Below are positions 24,422 to 32,329 of a DNA stretch of 64,000 bases, piece by piece; position 1 is the first letter of the stretch; each line of letters opens with the position of its first letter. The translations under genes and the position numbers were made by a program. The stretch comes from DASWZN01 sp036404435. GTDB lineage: Bacteria > Acidobacteriota > Terriglobia > Bryobacterales > Bryobacteraceae. The notes below the pieces were generated by a model. The model did no database searches, had not been told where the DNA came from, and saw only the letters and a program-made list of their open reading frames with translations. The DNA is taken from contig DASWZN010000044.1 of NCBI GenBank assembly GCA_036404435.1, positions 1 through 64,000 on the forward strand, in the 5' to 3' direction.

Positions 24422-25672
24422 TCACTCTAGCAGTGCCTTCCGCAGCCGCTCGTTGGCACGTGCTTGCTCTTCGAGCCTACGCTGTCGCTGGGCCAATTCA
24501 GCTCGCCGGCTCCGCTCCTGCTCCTTAGCCTCCTTACGGAGTTGTTCGCGGTATTCTCTGTTCGCCGCCTCGACCCATCCCTTGACCAGTCTCGCTACCT
24601 CGGCGACGTTATGTTCATAAGCCGGCACGGTTGCACCCCGAGCAGTTCTCGCGACCAGCCTCGGCTCAGCCAGCCCTGGATAGGAAATGTACGCTCCGAG
24701 GTTGTGCAGCGCGGCCATCCACTTTGGAGGTGGCTCAGGATCGAGTCGAAAGCAGAGGGTTCCTTGTTCCCAGGTAAATCCCCTGGCCACCACGTCGGTT
24801 CCTCCGAGTGGATCGTCGGCGGTGGCCGCCGGCACTACCGTCTTGCGAGCTTGGTCGAGCTTCTGGTGGGTCACGAACTCCGTTCCGCGCATGATCAACT
24901 CGTCTTTGACGGCGTGGACGGAGGATGGCCGCGCGGCGGGATCTTGGCGAATCATCTTTTCCACGAGGGGGTCGAGGTAGGCCAAGTCGGGAACTGCGGC
25001 CGCGATTGTGCGATAGCCTGTTCCCTGAGCTACCTCCCCGGTGAACATCTCGTTGAGGATTAGCCCGAGGGCATAGATGTCGGCACGGTTGTTTGCATCC
25101 TTGCCGGGAGCCCGCTGCTCTGGAGCGGAGTATCGGAAGTTCGCGAGCCTTTCAGCGACACCGGTCTCGACCGCGGTGAGAAGGTCCTCTTCCTCGAAAT
25201 GTGCAATTCCGAAATCCGCCACGGCCACACGTCGCCCGGGCATCTCGACCAGAAGATTTTCAGGTTTGAGATCGCGGTGAAACACGTTCTGAAGGTGCGC
25301 GGCCTCAACGCCGTCGAGGACATCGTTGAAGAGCTGGAGCGCGCCGCTGGCCGGGGTTTCCGCCTCCATGAGCTTCCGCAATGTCGAGCCGTAGAGCGGC
25401 ATCACGTAGAAGGGCAAGCGCAACTGCCCATCGAGCACGACACCGTCGTCCAAAACCCTAACGATTCGTTCGTGCTGGTTCCTCCTGCAAAAGGCAAGCT
25501 CGTTCTTGAAGCGTTTCCTCTTCTTGGCGTTCGCGTCTCGCAGCAACTTCAGAGCGTAGTCCTCGCCATCAGTATCGGTCACCCGATACACGACCCCGGA
25601 CCCTCCTTCGCCGATACTGCCACTCGCGACATAGGTATTGGTCGACGTTTCGAACACCATCTTTTTCGCCAT
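24422..25672 (-). CDS. Soluble Ser/Thr protein kinase (cargo between glgP 3'-end copies 1 and 2)
   Basis: This 416-residue Hanks-type kinase is apparently active. It has the glycine loop GEGGSGVVYRV, catalytic Lys42 in YALKLL, the HRDLKPEN loop (Asp134, Asn139), DFG at 153-155 and an APEQR motif with NNRADIYALG. There is no membrane helix, unlike PknB-type receptors. After the kinase fold comes a region of about 60 residues (TWEQGTLCFRLDPEPPPKW) and a charged coiled-coil tail rich in Glu, Arg and Gln (REYREQLRKEAKEQERSRRA). The gene lies between two copies of the glgP 3' end, convergent to glgP. Its start is only 24 nt from the second copy, so its promoter must lie in or beyond that copy. The partner or substrate is unknown; a defence role is possible but not shown. 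Confidence 0.88.
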   Translation of the reverse strand: MAKKMVFETSTNTYVASGSIGEGGSGVVYRVTDTDGEDYALKLLRDANAKKRKRFKNELAFCRRNQHERIVRVLDDGVVLDGQLRLPFYVMPLYGSTLRKLMEAETPASGALQLFNDVLDGVEAAHLQNVFHRDLKPENLLVEMPGRRVAVADFGIAHFEEEDLLTAVETGVAERLANFRYSAPEQRAPGKDANNRADIYALGLILNEMFTGEVAQGTGYRTIAAAVPDLAYLDPLVEKMIRQDPAARPSSVHAVKDELIMRGTEFVTHQKLDQARKTVVPAATADDPLGGTDVVARGFTWEQGTLCFRLDPEPPPKWMAALHNLGAYISYPGLAEPRLVARTARGATVPAYEHNVAEVARLVKGWVEAANREYREQLRKEAKEQERSRRAELAQRQRRLEEQARANERLRKALLE

Positions 25673-25696
25673 TGACCACAATCAGTCTATCCTAGA

Positions 25697-25859
25697 GACG
25701 CTGCCGCCGGTCGAGCAGCACGGCTCCGTGGTGGTCTTCGCCAAGGAGATCGTTCCCCAGCAGACCGGGCGCATGGGCTACGCCCTGCGCATCACGACCA
25801 ACCACTACGGGGATCCGCTGACGCGGCCCTGCGGAGCGCTGATGAAGCGGGGACGGTAG
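25697..25859 (+). pseudogene. glgP 3'-end fragment, copy 2
   Basis: The last 54 codons of a glgP homologue are in frame and end at an equivalent TAG stop. By eye about 10 of 163 nt differ from the intact gene, giving Arg-to-His, Ala-to-Ser and Leu-to-Met type changes; most differences are at third codon positions. The left boundary is abrupt after CCTAGA. The shared TAGGGGCGGCG at the stop continues a few nt past the coding end and matches copy 3. The first codons of the fragment lack a start or a ribosome-binding site, so it is a displaced gene end, not a gene. Confidence 0.9.
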
Positions 25860-25873
25860 GGGCGGCGGTCAGG

Positions 25874-26659
25874 CTAGTTGGGGCGGTTCGCCAGGTGGCT
25901 GCGGTAGCGTGTTTCCAGCCTCGTTGCCGTCCGCTCGCCCCAAAACGACTTGCCCGGATACTTCGCGGTGTAGGCAGCTTCCACCTCAGCCGGGGACCGC
26001 TCCACATAGCCGCTCGGCAACTCGAACAGCTTCTCGCGTGGCTCACCCTGTTCAAGCTGCGTGATTTCGGCCTCGTTGTGGGCACCGTCGCTCCAGTGGT
26101 CCTCCCGCCGCATTTCCAGACAATTCAGCGCGGGGGCAACCCAGGAGGAGATATGCCACTTCTGATCGGGCTGGAGATCGACCCGAACCACCGTGTGGCC
26201 GAGCACCAACTCCGGTCGCTCCACGGGAGAGTGAACTGCGAGCGCCGCCCGGACGTCATCGTCCTGGCATGCATCCTCGGCGGCCCGCCGTGCGGCTACC
26301 TCCGCACCCGAAAGATAGAGCGACGTAACAGACCTCGTGAACGGTTCGGTACGCACCTCGATCCCTTTCCGAAGGTCCGTAATGGTGACGTATTCTGCGT
26401 GCTCTCCGGTGGGAGAGACGCCCGTGAATCGGTCCACCGTCGAGCCGTCAGATCTCCGGGCTATCGAGCGGAGAAGGTCGGCTCGCGGCTGGCTGTCGCG
26501 CGGGCCGTAGTGTAGTTCGTTCCTCTGTGCTGCAAACGGCACGAGGGCTTGGGGACTGCCCTGGCGCTCGGGCGCGGCCCCGTATCCGATCAGGAGCCCG
26601 ACGCAAACGGCAAGCACCGTGACCACCACGAAGGTGGACGCGACTCTCGTACTTAGCAC
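25874..26659 (-). CDS. Membrane-anchored or exported protein of unknown function (module B)
   Basis: This 261-residue protein has an N-terminal hydrophobic helix (VASTFVVVTVLAVCVGLLIGYG) that acts as a signal anchor or signal peptide. The remainder is soluble and polar. It includes EHAEYVTITDLRKGIEVRTEPF, a Cys pair (EDACQDD and ALNCLEM) and LYLSGAEVAARRAAEDAC. The GTG start at 26659 has a GGAGGTG site. I do not recognise a family. It is the last gene of a three-gene minus-strand operon and ends 15 nt after the stop of glgP copy 2. The WHISSWVAPALNCLEMRRED stretch could be a ligand-binding strand, but that is speculation. Confidence 0.7.
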   Translation of the reverse strand: MLSTRVASTFVVVTVLAVCVGLLIGYGAAPERQGSPQALVPFAAQRNELHYGPRDSQPRADLLRSIARRSDGSTVDRFTGVSPTGEHAEYVTITDLRKGIEVRTEPFTRSVTSLYLSGAEVAARRAAEDACQDDDVRAALAVHSPVERPELVLGHTVVRVDLQPDQKWHISSWVAPALNCLEMRREDHWSDGAHNEAEITQLEQGEPREKLFELPSGYVERSPAEVEAAYTAKYPGKSFWGERTATRLETRYRSHLANRPN

Positions 26660-26675
26660 AACGCACCTCCGTTTC

Positions 26676-27032
26676 TTAAGGGCAGGATCCTGAACATATG
26701 GTCGGACCCGGCAAGTTGCACGCGGCCTGACTCTGGCATTGTGACACGGAAGACGTCGTTCCGTTGCACTTGCACGTCTCGTATCGGCAATACCCGTCCT
26801 TTGGTTGGTTGTTGTTGGGGCCGCAGTCGCAGGCCGAGGTGCCGTCCGGGCTGACCGGTGTGTACTTGCAGGCAGGCTTCCCGCTGAGCGGGCCGACCGG
26901 GGCTATCTCCACGGAGTTGCAATCCTGGATACATGTTCCGGCGCACTGCTGGGCACGCGCGAGGCGCTGCCCCAGCCAGAGGCCGGACACACACGCGGCT
27001 AATGCCCACAGCCCCAGAACCAACTTCCTCAC
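26676..27032 (-). CDS. Secreted Cys-rich small protein (module B)
   Basis: This 118-residue protein starts at GTG 27032 after an AGGTGAG site. It has a signal peptide (LVLGLWALAACVSGLWLGQR with cleavage near ARAQQ) and a mature part of about 90 residues with roughly 14 Cys residues (CAGTCIQDCNS, SACDCGPNN, YCRYETCKCNG, TICSGSCP). So many paired Cys residues suggest a disulfide-stabilised extracellular domain. It is 4 nt from the upstream gene and 16 nt from the downstream one. No family is recognised. Confidence 0.72.
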   Translation of the reverse strand: MRKLVLGLWALAACVSGLWLGQRLARAQQCAGTCIQDCNSVEIAPVGPLSGKPACKYTPVSPDGTSACDCGPNNNQPKDGYCRYETCKCNGTTSSVSQCQSQAACNLPGPTICSGSCP

Positions 27033-27036
27033 GGTC

Positions 27037-27969
27037 TCACCTCTCCCGCTCTTCGCCTGCCGTTCCAGCCTGTAGGAACACGTCATAAGATACCCGCTCC
27101 TGTACCGCGTCCTCATCCCAAACCCTGGAGCGGTACCTGAACTGATTGCCGAACTGGTCGACATATCGAGCCGGCCGGTACTTGATGCTTATCCGCTCGA
27201 TTCCAAGTTCCTTGAGCGTGTGTAGCTCCCCCGGTTCGCTGATTCCGTTGTGGTTCGCATCGATCCAGACGCGCAGTTTATCGTACACGGCGTCGCCAGG
27301 ATCGATGAAGCCGTTGCCATTTCCCCCGTTTGCCGGGTCGTCGAATACGGCCAAGGCCAGGTATCCGTTCGGCGTCGTCGATGGGGGCTGCGACGTGATA
27401 TTCCCGAACAACTCGGTGCCGTCGTTGATCAAACCGTCGCCATTTCGATCCAGGACCAGGAACCCATTGCCGGACGCAGCGTCCGTCCAGCTGATCTGAA
27501 CCGGAGGCTGACCTGGATAGAAGGCGAACTTTACCCCATGCGCGACGTCCGTCATGTGAAAACCGTGGCCCGTCGTATCGAGGATGACCGGGCAGGGGTC
27601 CCCGTCCTCGTAGGGGTTAGGGGTACACTGCCAACCGCCGGTTCCGCATTCGACCCCAAACTGGCAACCCTCGATGTCCCCCTGCGGCGGGGGAGCCACG
27701 CACATGGTCCCGCTGCTGCAAGCCCAGCCGCTAGCTTGACACACCACCGATCCGCCGCCGGAGCAGCTGGCCGGCGGCGGCGGCACGGAGCACGGATTTC
27801 CGATGCTGCAAGCCCAGGTTCCGTCAGCCTGGCACTGCGGCTGTCCGCCGTCGGAGCACACGAATTGCGCCTGACCGGCACAGGTGGGGCACGATTGAGC
27901 CCCTAATGGCCAGGAAAAGGCCAGAACGCCGGACACAATAGCGATCAAGGACGTCAATCCTAGACGCAT
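27037..27969 (-). CDS. Secreted Cys-rich protein with EF-hand-like calcium loops (module B)
   Basis: This 310-residue protein starts at ATG 27969 with a GGGAGG site 5 nt upstream. After a signal peptide (LTSLIAIVSGVLAFSWPLGA) come two to three Cys-rich repeats of the form CSxGGxxxCQxxGxWACS. A C-terminal domain of about 180 residues has the opening PVILDTTGHGFHMTD, dockerin/EF-hand-like loops (LDRNGDGLINDGTELFGN; VWIDANHNGISEPGELH) and SIKYRPARYVDQFGNQF. This C-terminal architecture recurs in large secreted proteins of Acidobacteriota and Myxobacteria, usually annotated only as calcium-binding. It is the first gene of the three-gene operon of module B. Confidence 0.78.
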   Translation of the reverse strand: MRLGLTSLIAIVSGVLAFSWPLGAQSCPTCAGQAQFVCSDGGQPQCQADGTWACSIGNPCSVPPPPASCSGGGSVVCQASGWACSSGTMCVAPPPQGDIEGCQFGVECGTGGWQCTPNPYEDGDPCPVILDTTGHGFHMTDVAHGVKFAFYPGQPPVQISWTDAASGNGFLVLDRNGDGLINDGTELFGNITSQPPSTTPNGYLALAVFDDPANGGNGNGFIDPGDAVYDKLRVWIDANHNGISEPGELHTLKELGIERISIKYRPARYVDQFGNQFRYRSRVWDEDAVQERVSYDVFLQAGTAGEERER

Positions 27970-28082
27970 ATCGCCTCCCAAAACTGGGAAAGTGTGACTA
28001 TTTCACCTATAACCCGGTCGCCTTCCCTTGTCAAGGGCGATGATCGGGTTTTGCTCCGCTACCGTGGCAGCGCCCCACCGCA

Positions 28083-28368
28083 GGGCAAACCCGTGCCGGT
28101 ACTGCCGGCGGTGAACCTGGCGGGGCTGAAGGCCGGGGACGTGCGCGTCGAGGTCGTGGTGGGCCGCGTGGGCGTGAACGGGCAGCTAGAAGACACGGAG
28201 GTGATGACGCTGCCGCCGGTCGAGCAGCGCGGCGCCGTGGTGGTCTTCGCCAAGGAGATCGTTCCCCAGGCGACCGGTCGGATGGGCTACGCCCTGCGCA
28301 TCACGACCAACCACTACGGGGATCCGCTGACGCGGCCGTGCGGCGCGCTGCTGAAGTGGGGACGGTAG
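28083..28368 (+). pseudogene. glgP 3'-end fragment, copy 3
   Basis: About 95 codons of the C-terminal domain of a glgP homologue, from the GKPV segment to the TAG stop, are in frame without interruption. Over the last 163 nt I count about 7 differences from the intact gene. The upstream part is more diverged at synonymous sites and at a few residues (for example GKPVPVLPAVN against GKPVAVKTAVN). The fragment is longer than copy 2 and its left boundary lies in sequence unrelated to glgP. No start codon with a ribosome-binding site is evident, so it is read as a displaced gene end. Confidence 0.9.
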
Positions 28369-28495
28369 GGGCGGCGCTGTCCCGAACAGGCGCGCCAATC
28401 CGGGCCGTGACCGGAGGTCGGTTTCCGCGTGGGCGACGATCCGGACGAAACAGGCGTTGCGGCACGCAGGCGATAGCCAATCCACCCGTCGGTTT

Positions 28496-29674
28496 TCAGA
28501 AATCGGAGCTAGCGCCTCCGCCTCCCGAATCTCCCCCTCCGAAGCGGAAGTCGGGACGGTCTGTTTTGCTAAGCGTTATTGAGTCCGGCAATACGACACC
28601 CAGCCCGGCTGCCGCGGCGTTCATCCAGTGTTTGTCCTTCCCCGAGAGCCGCCGGGCGGTAAAGCGATGACGAATTCCGCCCGGGCTCCCAGCGAGCCAG
28701 CGACTCAGGAAGAGCGCGACGGCGATCAACAATGCGCCCAGGAGCATCGGATCCCACGTATGCCGCTGCCAGCCGAGGTACGGTTTGTTGGTGACCAGGG
28801 TCAGGACCGCGACGATTGCGCCAACTGCGATCACCAACCGATCCTTCCTGCGCACGCCGCGCGCGAGTACGGCGGGTGGGAGGCACCAGATCAGCACCCA
28901 GGTGGTCCAGTAGAACGGCCTTGAGAATTGATAGCCGGGCCGAGGGTCGCCCCACCAGTATCCGAGCAGGCTCCCCGACCAAAGCTGGAGGTTGATCGCC
29001 AGGTAGATGCCGAGCCAGAGGCATGCTTCGGTGATCGAATACCCGTCGTTGAGGTACGTGAAGCGATGCTGGGAGCGCACAGCGGCAACGGCTATCAGGC
29101 CGGCTGCATAGAATGCCGCTACGATCAGATGCTGCGCCGAATAGGACGGGGTCCAGTAGTCCGGCAGCCACAGGACAAAGATCATCGCGGCGGGAAACGC
29201 ATAGGCGAGCCCGAAACGACGCCATATCCACAGCGAAACGATGGCGGCGGCGGCGGGAGCCAGGACTGCCATTCCGCCCGGCCTCACGTACTGCATTCCC
29301 AGGTATAGAAAGGCAACCGAGCAGGCGGCGAGGGCTTCCTCGATCCCGTAGCGATAGAGCCGGGCCCGGGAAACGGCGAGTTCCGCAGCCGCATAGGAGA
29401 TGGCAGCGAAGATGATCAGGAAAAAGCCTTGCTTTGGCACAGTCGCTCGCGTCACAAAGACGTCGAAGAACAAGGCAACGGCGGCTCCCACGATCAGCAG
29501 GGTGAAAAGGTACAACACCAGCCGCAGGAAAATGTTGGTGCGGCGGAGCTCACAGACGGTTTCCTGCTCCATGCGCTGGTACTGCGCCTGGGTGAGGAGG
29601 CCTTCGCCGGCCCAGTCCTTCAACAGATCGCGGGCGCGCAGAGCTTCTTCGTTCGATTCGCTGTAGGCTCTCAC
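28496..29674 (-). CDS. Multi-pass membrane protein with glycine-rich tail
   Basis: This 392-residue protein has a short cytosolic N-terminus (ARDLLKDWAGEGLLTQAQYQRM, resembling the start of DUF2157 proteins) and about ten hydrophobic helices. It ends in the low-complexity RFGGGDSGGGGASSDF. Gly-Gly-Gly-x-Ser-Gly-Gly-Gly-Gly tails are seen on TPM-domain and some other envelope proteins of soil bacteria. The GTG start overlaps the stop of the preceding DUF2157 gene by 4 nt (GTGA), so the two proteins are made together and may form a complex. The function is unknown. Confidence 0.75.
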   Translation of the reverse strand: MRAYSESNEEALRARDLLKDWAGEGLLTQAQYQRMEQETVCELRRTNIFLRLVLYLFTLLIVGAAVALFFDVFVTRATVPKQGFFLIIFAAISYAAAELAVSRARLYRYGIEEALAACSVAFLYLGMQYVRPGGMAVLAPAAAAIVSLWIWRRFGLAYAFPAAMIFVLWLPDYWTPSYSAQHLIVAAFYAAGLIAVAAVRSQHRFTYLNDGYSITEACLWLGIYLAINLQLWSGSLLGYWWGDPRPGYQFSRPFYWTTWVLIWCLPPAVLARGVRRKDRLVIAVGAIVAVLTLVTNKPYLGWQRHTWDPMLLGALLIAVALFLSRWLAGSPGGIRHRFTARRLSGKDKHWMNAAAAGLGVVLPDSITLSKTDRPDFRFGGGDSGGGGASSDF

Positions 29675-30615
29675 GATTCCCTCCCGAAGCGGCGTGCGAT
29701 CAGGACCAGCATGACGACCATGGCGACGCCGGTAACGACGAAATAGCTCAGGAGGCTGGCCTCGCTACTTATTCCGCGGAGGAGTATCGAACTGACGCCC
29801 ACGTAGCCGTAGACGGCGGCGTAAGCGACGAAGGAAAACTGCCGGCGCGCGAGGCCCCAGGCGAGAGATGCGCCACAGGCGCCAAGGAGAGCGGGAAACC
29901 ATACCACGTCGTCCTGCCGATCGAAGACCCCGGAGAGCACTGCCCAAAAGAGAACGTTGGCCGCGATATTCAGATACGCGCCGAGAAAATGCGGCTTCAG
30001 GCCGCGACGCTGCAGCATGACTCCAACGCCGCCGACGATCACGCCGTAGAGAATCGCGTATTGCCTGTACTCTCCTTCCTGATGTGACGGCCAGTGGGAG
30101 ATGGTTAGCCCGAACCATCCAGCGAGCGCGGACAAGGCGAGCGACAGCACGAAGCGGTTGTCGAAACGATAAGCGAGGAAGAAGAAAAGGCCGGCGGTCG
30201 TCAATAGATATAGGTCCCATTGTCCGGAGAGCAGCTGAAACCGGTTCTCAACATAAGCGAGTTCCACGGACCATGTGAGGCTGCCGAGGTAAAGCACGTA
30301 GTCGAATGCCAGGCTGGGGGAAGGAACTTCCGCTCGGGACCAGGCTGGCGCGCGCGAGAAGCAGTACCAAAAGCAGGCGGCGAGCATCACGGAGAGGATG
30401 GTCAAAACGAGAATCTCACCCAGTTGATGCGACCAGGTGCTGACGGTCCAGCCGAGGCCGGCGACGAACGCCACAATCCCAGCGTAAAGGAGAATGTTCA
30501 GCTCGAGAAAAAGGGAGAAGGGTTCTCCCTGGGAGAGGCCTCGAAGCAGGGCGTGCTGCTCGGGCGATATAATTCCGTGCTCCTTCCATTGCTCTAGGCG
30601 GGTGTAAATTGTCAT
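29671..30615 (-). CDS. DUF2157-type membrane protein
   Basis: This 314-residue membrane protein starts MTIYTRLEQWKEHGIISPEQ, the soluble helical motif that opens DUF2157 proteins, followed by about nine hydrophobic segments (LFLELNILLYAGIVAFVAGL, LVLTILSVMLAACFWYCF and others). It is translationally coupled to the following membrane protein. DUF2157 proteins have no assigned biochemical role. A related soluble N-terminal motif in both members suggests the pair arose by duplication. Confidence 0.78.
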   Translation of the reverse strand: MTIYTRLEQWKEHGIISPEQHALLRGLSQGEPFSLFLELNILLYAGIVAFVAGLGWTVSTWSHQLGEILVLTILSVMLAACFWYCFSRAPAWSRAEVPSPSLAFDYVLYLGSLTWSVELAYVENRFQLLSGQWDLYLLTTAGLFFFLAYRFDNRFVLSLALSALAGWFGLTISHWPSHQEGEYRQYAILYGVIVGGVGVMLQRRGLKPHFLGAYLNIAANVLFWAVLSGVFDRQDDVVWFPALLGACGASLAWGLARRQFSFVAYAAVYGYVGVSSILLRGISSEASLLSYFVVTGVAMVVMLVLIARRFGRES

Positions 30616-30922
30616 GAAGTCTTCGCTCTCCGGACGAGCGCTGCTGCTTCGGAGCCTGGCATTCGATCAGGGTGCAAGTCTTCAGTTTATGAGTATACTC
30701 ATCGTAGGTCCGCCATGAGAAGGCCTCGTTTTTCGAGCCGGTGCAACACATCACGCGACACCCGGTGAAGCCGCTTCGCGATCCCGTACCCGTGAGGCGG
30801 CCCCGCCCGCATTGGCTATGCCACGCGGTTCCACATCACAAGCGACTGACGCATGGAAGTGCAAGGTGTGCGGCGGCGCGGAACTTGGACCACTAAGCAC
30901 AGCGTCATAAGTAGTTGCGCAT

Positions 30923-30985
30923 CCGCTCCCTCACGGTCGCGGTTCGGAACCGCCTCCGCACCGAACCGCGCGCGTTCGCAAGCGG
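30923..30985. repeat. REP-type inverted repeat, copy A
   Basis: The left half CCGCTCCCTCACGGTCGCGG (plus TTCGG) and the reverse complement of the right half CCGCTTGCGAACGCGCGCGG (plus TTCGG) match at most positions. The whole is an imperfect palindrome of 63 nt. A second copy with a different central spacer lies at 35693-35762. Confidence 0.85.
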
Positions 30986-31092
30986 TTGTCGCGCAGACAA
31001 TAACGTCGCCATGTTTAGTCAAGTCGGATCTTGCAGCGGTGTTCATCCTGGACCACGCGCCACCCGGAAAAGGACCCCTCACCCCAGGCTGT

Positions 31093-31111
31093 TACAATTA
31101 GGTTCGGAGGG
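31093..31111 (+). promoter_or_regulatory. ispG -10 box and ribosome-binding site
   Basis: TACAAT at 31093-31098 is followed by GGAGGG at 31106-31111, right before ATGATG. The spacing favours the second ATG (31115) as the main start. The predicted leader is very short, about 7-10 nt. Confidence 0.45.
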
Positions 31112-32326
31112 ATGATGGCGCTTCATGCACGGCGCGCCACCGCGGTCGCCGACGTCGGAGGGGTGAAGATTGGGTCGGGGCATCCGGTGGTGGTGCAGTC
31201 GATGACCAACACCGATACGGCCGATGTCCAGGCCACCGTCGATCAAACGATCGCGCTGGCGCGGGCCGGTTCGGAAATGGTGCGCGTGACGGTGAACACC
31301 GAAGAGGCCGCCCGCGCGGTTCCCGAGATCGTCGAGCGGACCGGCGTTCCCATCATCGGCGACTTTCACTACAACGGCCACATCCTTCTGAAGAAGTATC
31401 CCGAGTGCGCCCGCGCGCTGGCGAAATACCGCATCAACCCCGGGAACGTGAACATCGGGCGCAAACACGACGAGAACTTCCGCACCATGATCGAGGCCGC
31501 CATCGAGTACGGCCGCCCGGTGCGCATCGGCGTCAACTGGGGATCGCTCGACCAGACGCTGCTGGCGCGCAAGATGGACGAGAACGCGCGCGCGGCGGAG
31601 CCGAAAGACGCGCGCGGCGTGATGATCGAGGCCATGGTGGCCAGCGCCATCGAGTCGGCCGCGGCCGCGGAGAGATACGGCCTCGCGCACGACCGGATCA
31701 TTCTGAGCGCGAAGGTGAGCGGCGTTCAGGACCTGGTCGAGGTCTACCGCGCGCTAGCCGCTGAATGCGATTATCCGCTCCACCTCGGGCTCACCGAGGC
31801 GGGCCTCGGCGCCAAGGGCATCGTGGCGACCACGGCCGCGCTCTCGATCCTGCTTCAGGAAGGGATCGGCGATACCATACGCGCCTCGCTCACGCCGGCG
31901 CCGAACGGCGACCGGACCGAAGAGGTGCTGGTCTCGCAGCAGGTTCTCCAGTCGCTCGGGATTCGCAGCTTCACTCCGCAGGTGACCGCGTGCCCGGGTT
32001 GCGGGCGCACCACCAGCACCTTCTTCCAGGAGATGGCGGGCCAGATTCAGACCTACCTGCGGGATCAGATGCCGGTCTGGAAGGCCACGCACCCGGGCAT
32101 CGAGGAGCTGCGCGTGGCGGTGATGGGCTGCATCGTGAACGGGCCGGGCGAATCGAAGCACGCCGATGTCGGCATTTCCCTGCCCGGCACGGCCGAGGAC
32201 CCGAAGGCGCCGGTATACGTCGACGGGCGGCTCGTGACGACGCTCAAGGGAGAGCGGATCGTCCCGGAGTTCATCGCGATCGTGGAGGACTACGTCGCCC
32301 GGCGGTACAACGGCCGCAGTGCCTAG
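31112..32326 (+). CDS. ispG: 4-hydroxy-3-methylbut-2-en-1-yl diphosphate synthase
   Basis: IspG (GcpE) catalyses the penultimate step of the MEP isoprenoid pathway, converting MEcPP to HMBPP with a 4Fe-4S cluster. The 404-residue protein has the TIM-barrel start (VGGVKIGSGHPVVVQSMTNT), GDFHYNGHILLKKYPEC, and KYRINPGNVNIG. The cluster domain has Cys ligands in TACPGCGRTT and MGCIVNGPGESKHADVGIS, where the Glu of GPGE is the fourth ligand. The length of about 405 residues places it in the two-domain bacterial form. Two in-frame ATGs (31112, 31115) lie at the start. Confidence 0.96.
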   Translation: MMALHARRATAVADVGGVKIGSGHPVVVQSMTNTDTADVQATVDQTIALARAGSEMVRVTVNTEEAARAVPEIVERTGVPIIGDFHYNGHILLKKYPECARALAKYRINPGNVNIGRKHDENFRTMIEAAIEYGRPVRIGVNWGSLDQTLLARKMDENARAAEPKDARGVMIEAMVASAIESAAAAERYGLAHDRIILSAKVSGVQDLVEVYRALAAECDYPLHLGLTEAGLGAKGIVATTAALSILLQEGIGDTIRASLTPAPNGDRTEEVLVSQQVLQSLGIRSFTPQVTACPGCGRTTSTFFQEMAGQIQTYLRDQMPVWKATHPGIEELRVAVMGCIVNGPGESKHADVGISLPGTAEDPKAPVYVDGRLVTTLKGERIVPEFIAIVEDYVARRYNGRSA

Positions 32327-32329
32327 CCC

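Larger units (their letters stand above)
30616..31111. other. Non-coding gap with a REP element
   Basis: This is an intergenic stretch of nearly 500 nt between the divergent DUF2157 and ispG genes. It contains one palindromic repeat (30923-30985) and the ispG -10 region (31093-31098). Short open frames across it carry repeat-derived sequence and are not supported as genes. The segment nearer the DUF2157 gene (30650-30720) is locally AT-richer and may hold its promoter. Confidence 0.6.

Noticed and set aside
27994..28368. Treating glgP copy 3 as a functional small gene
   Set aside because: It is the end of a phosphorylase domain with no Shine-Dalgarno or sensible start, so it is a displaced gene end.
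24215..28368. CRISPR-like reading of the repeated blocks
   Set aside because: Only three copies, of unequal length, with gene-sized spacers and in coding frame. This does not fit CRISPR.
30816..31101. Short frames in the gap before ispG
   Set aside because: They run through the palindromic repeat and encode repeat-derived peptides only.
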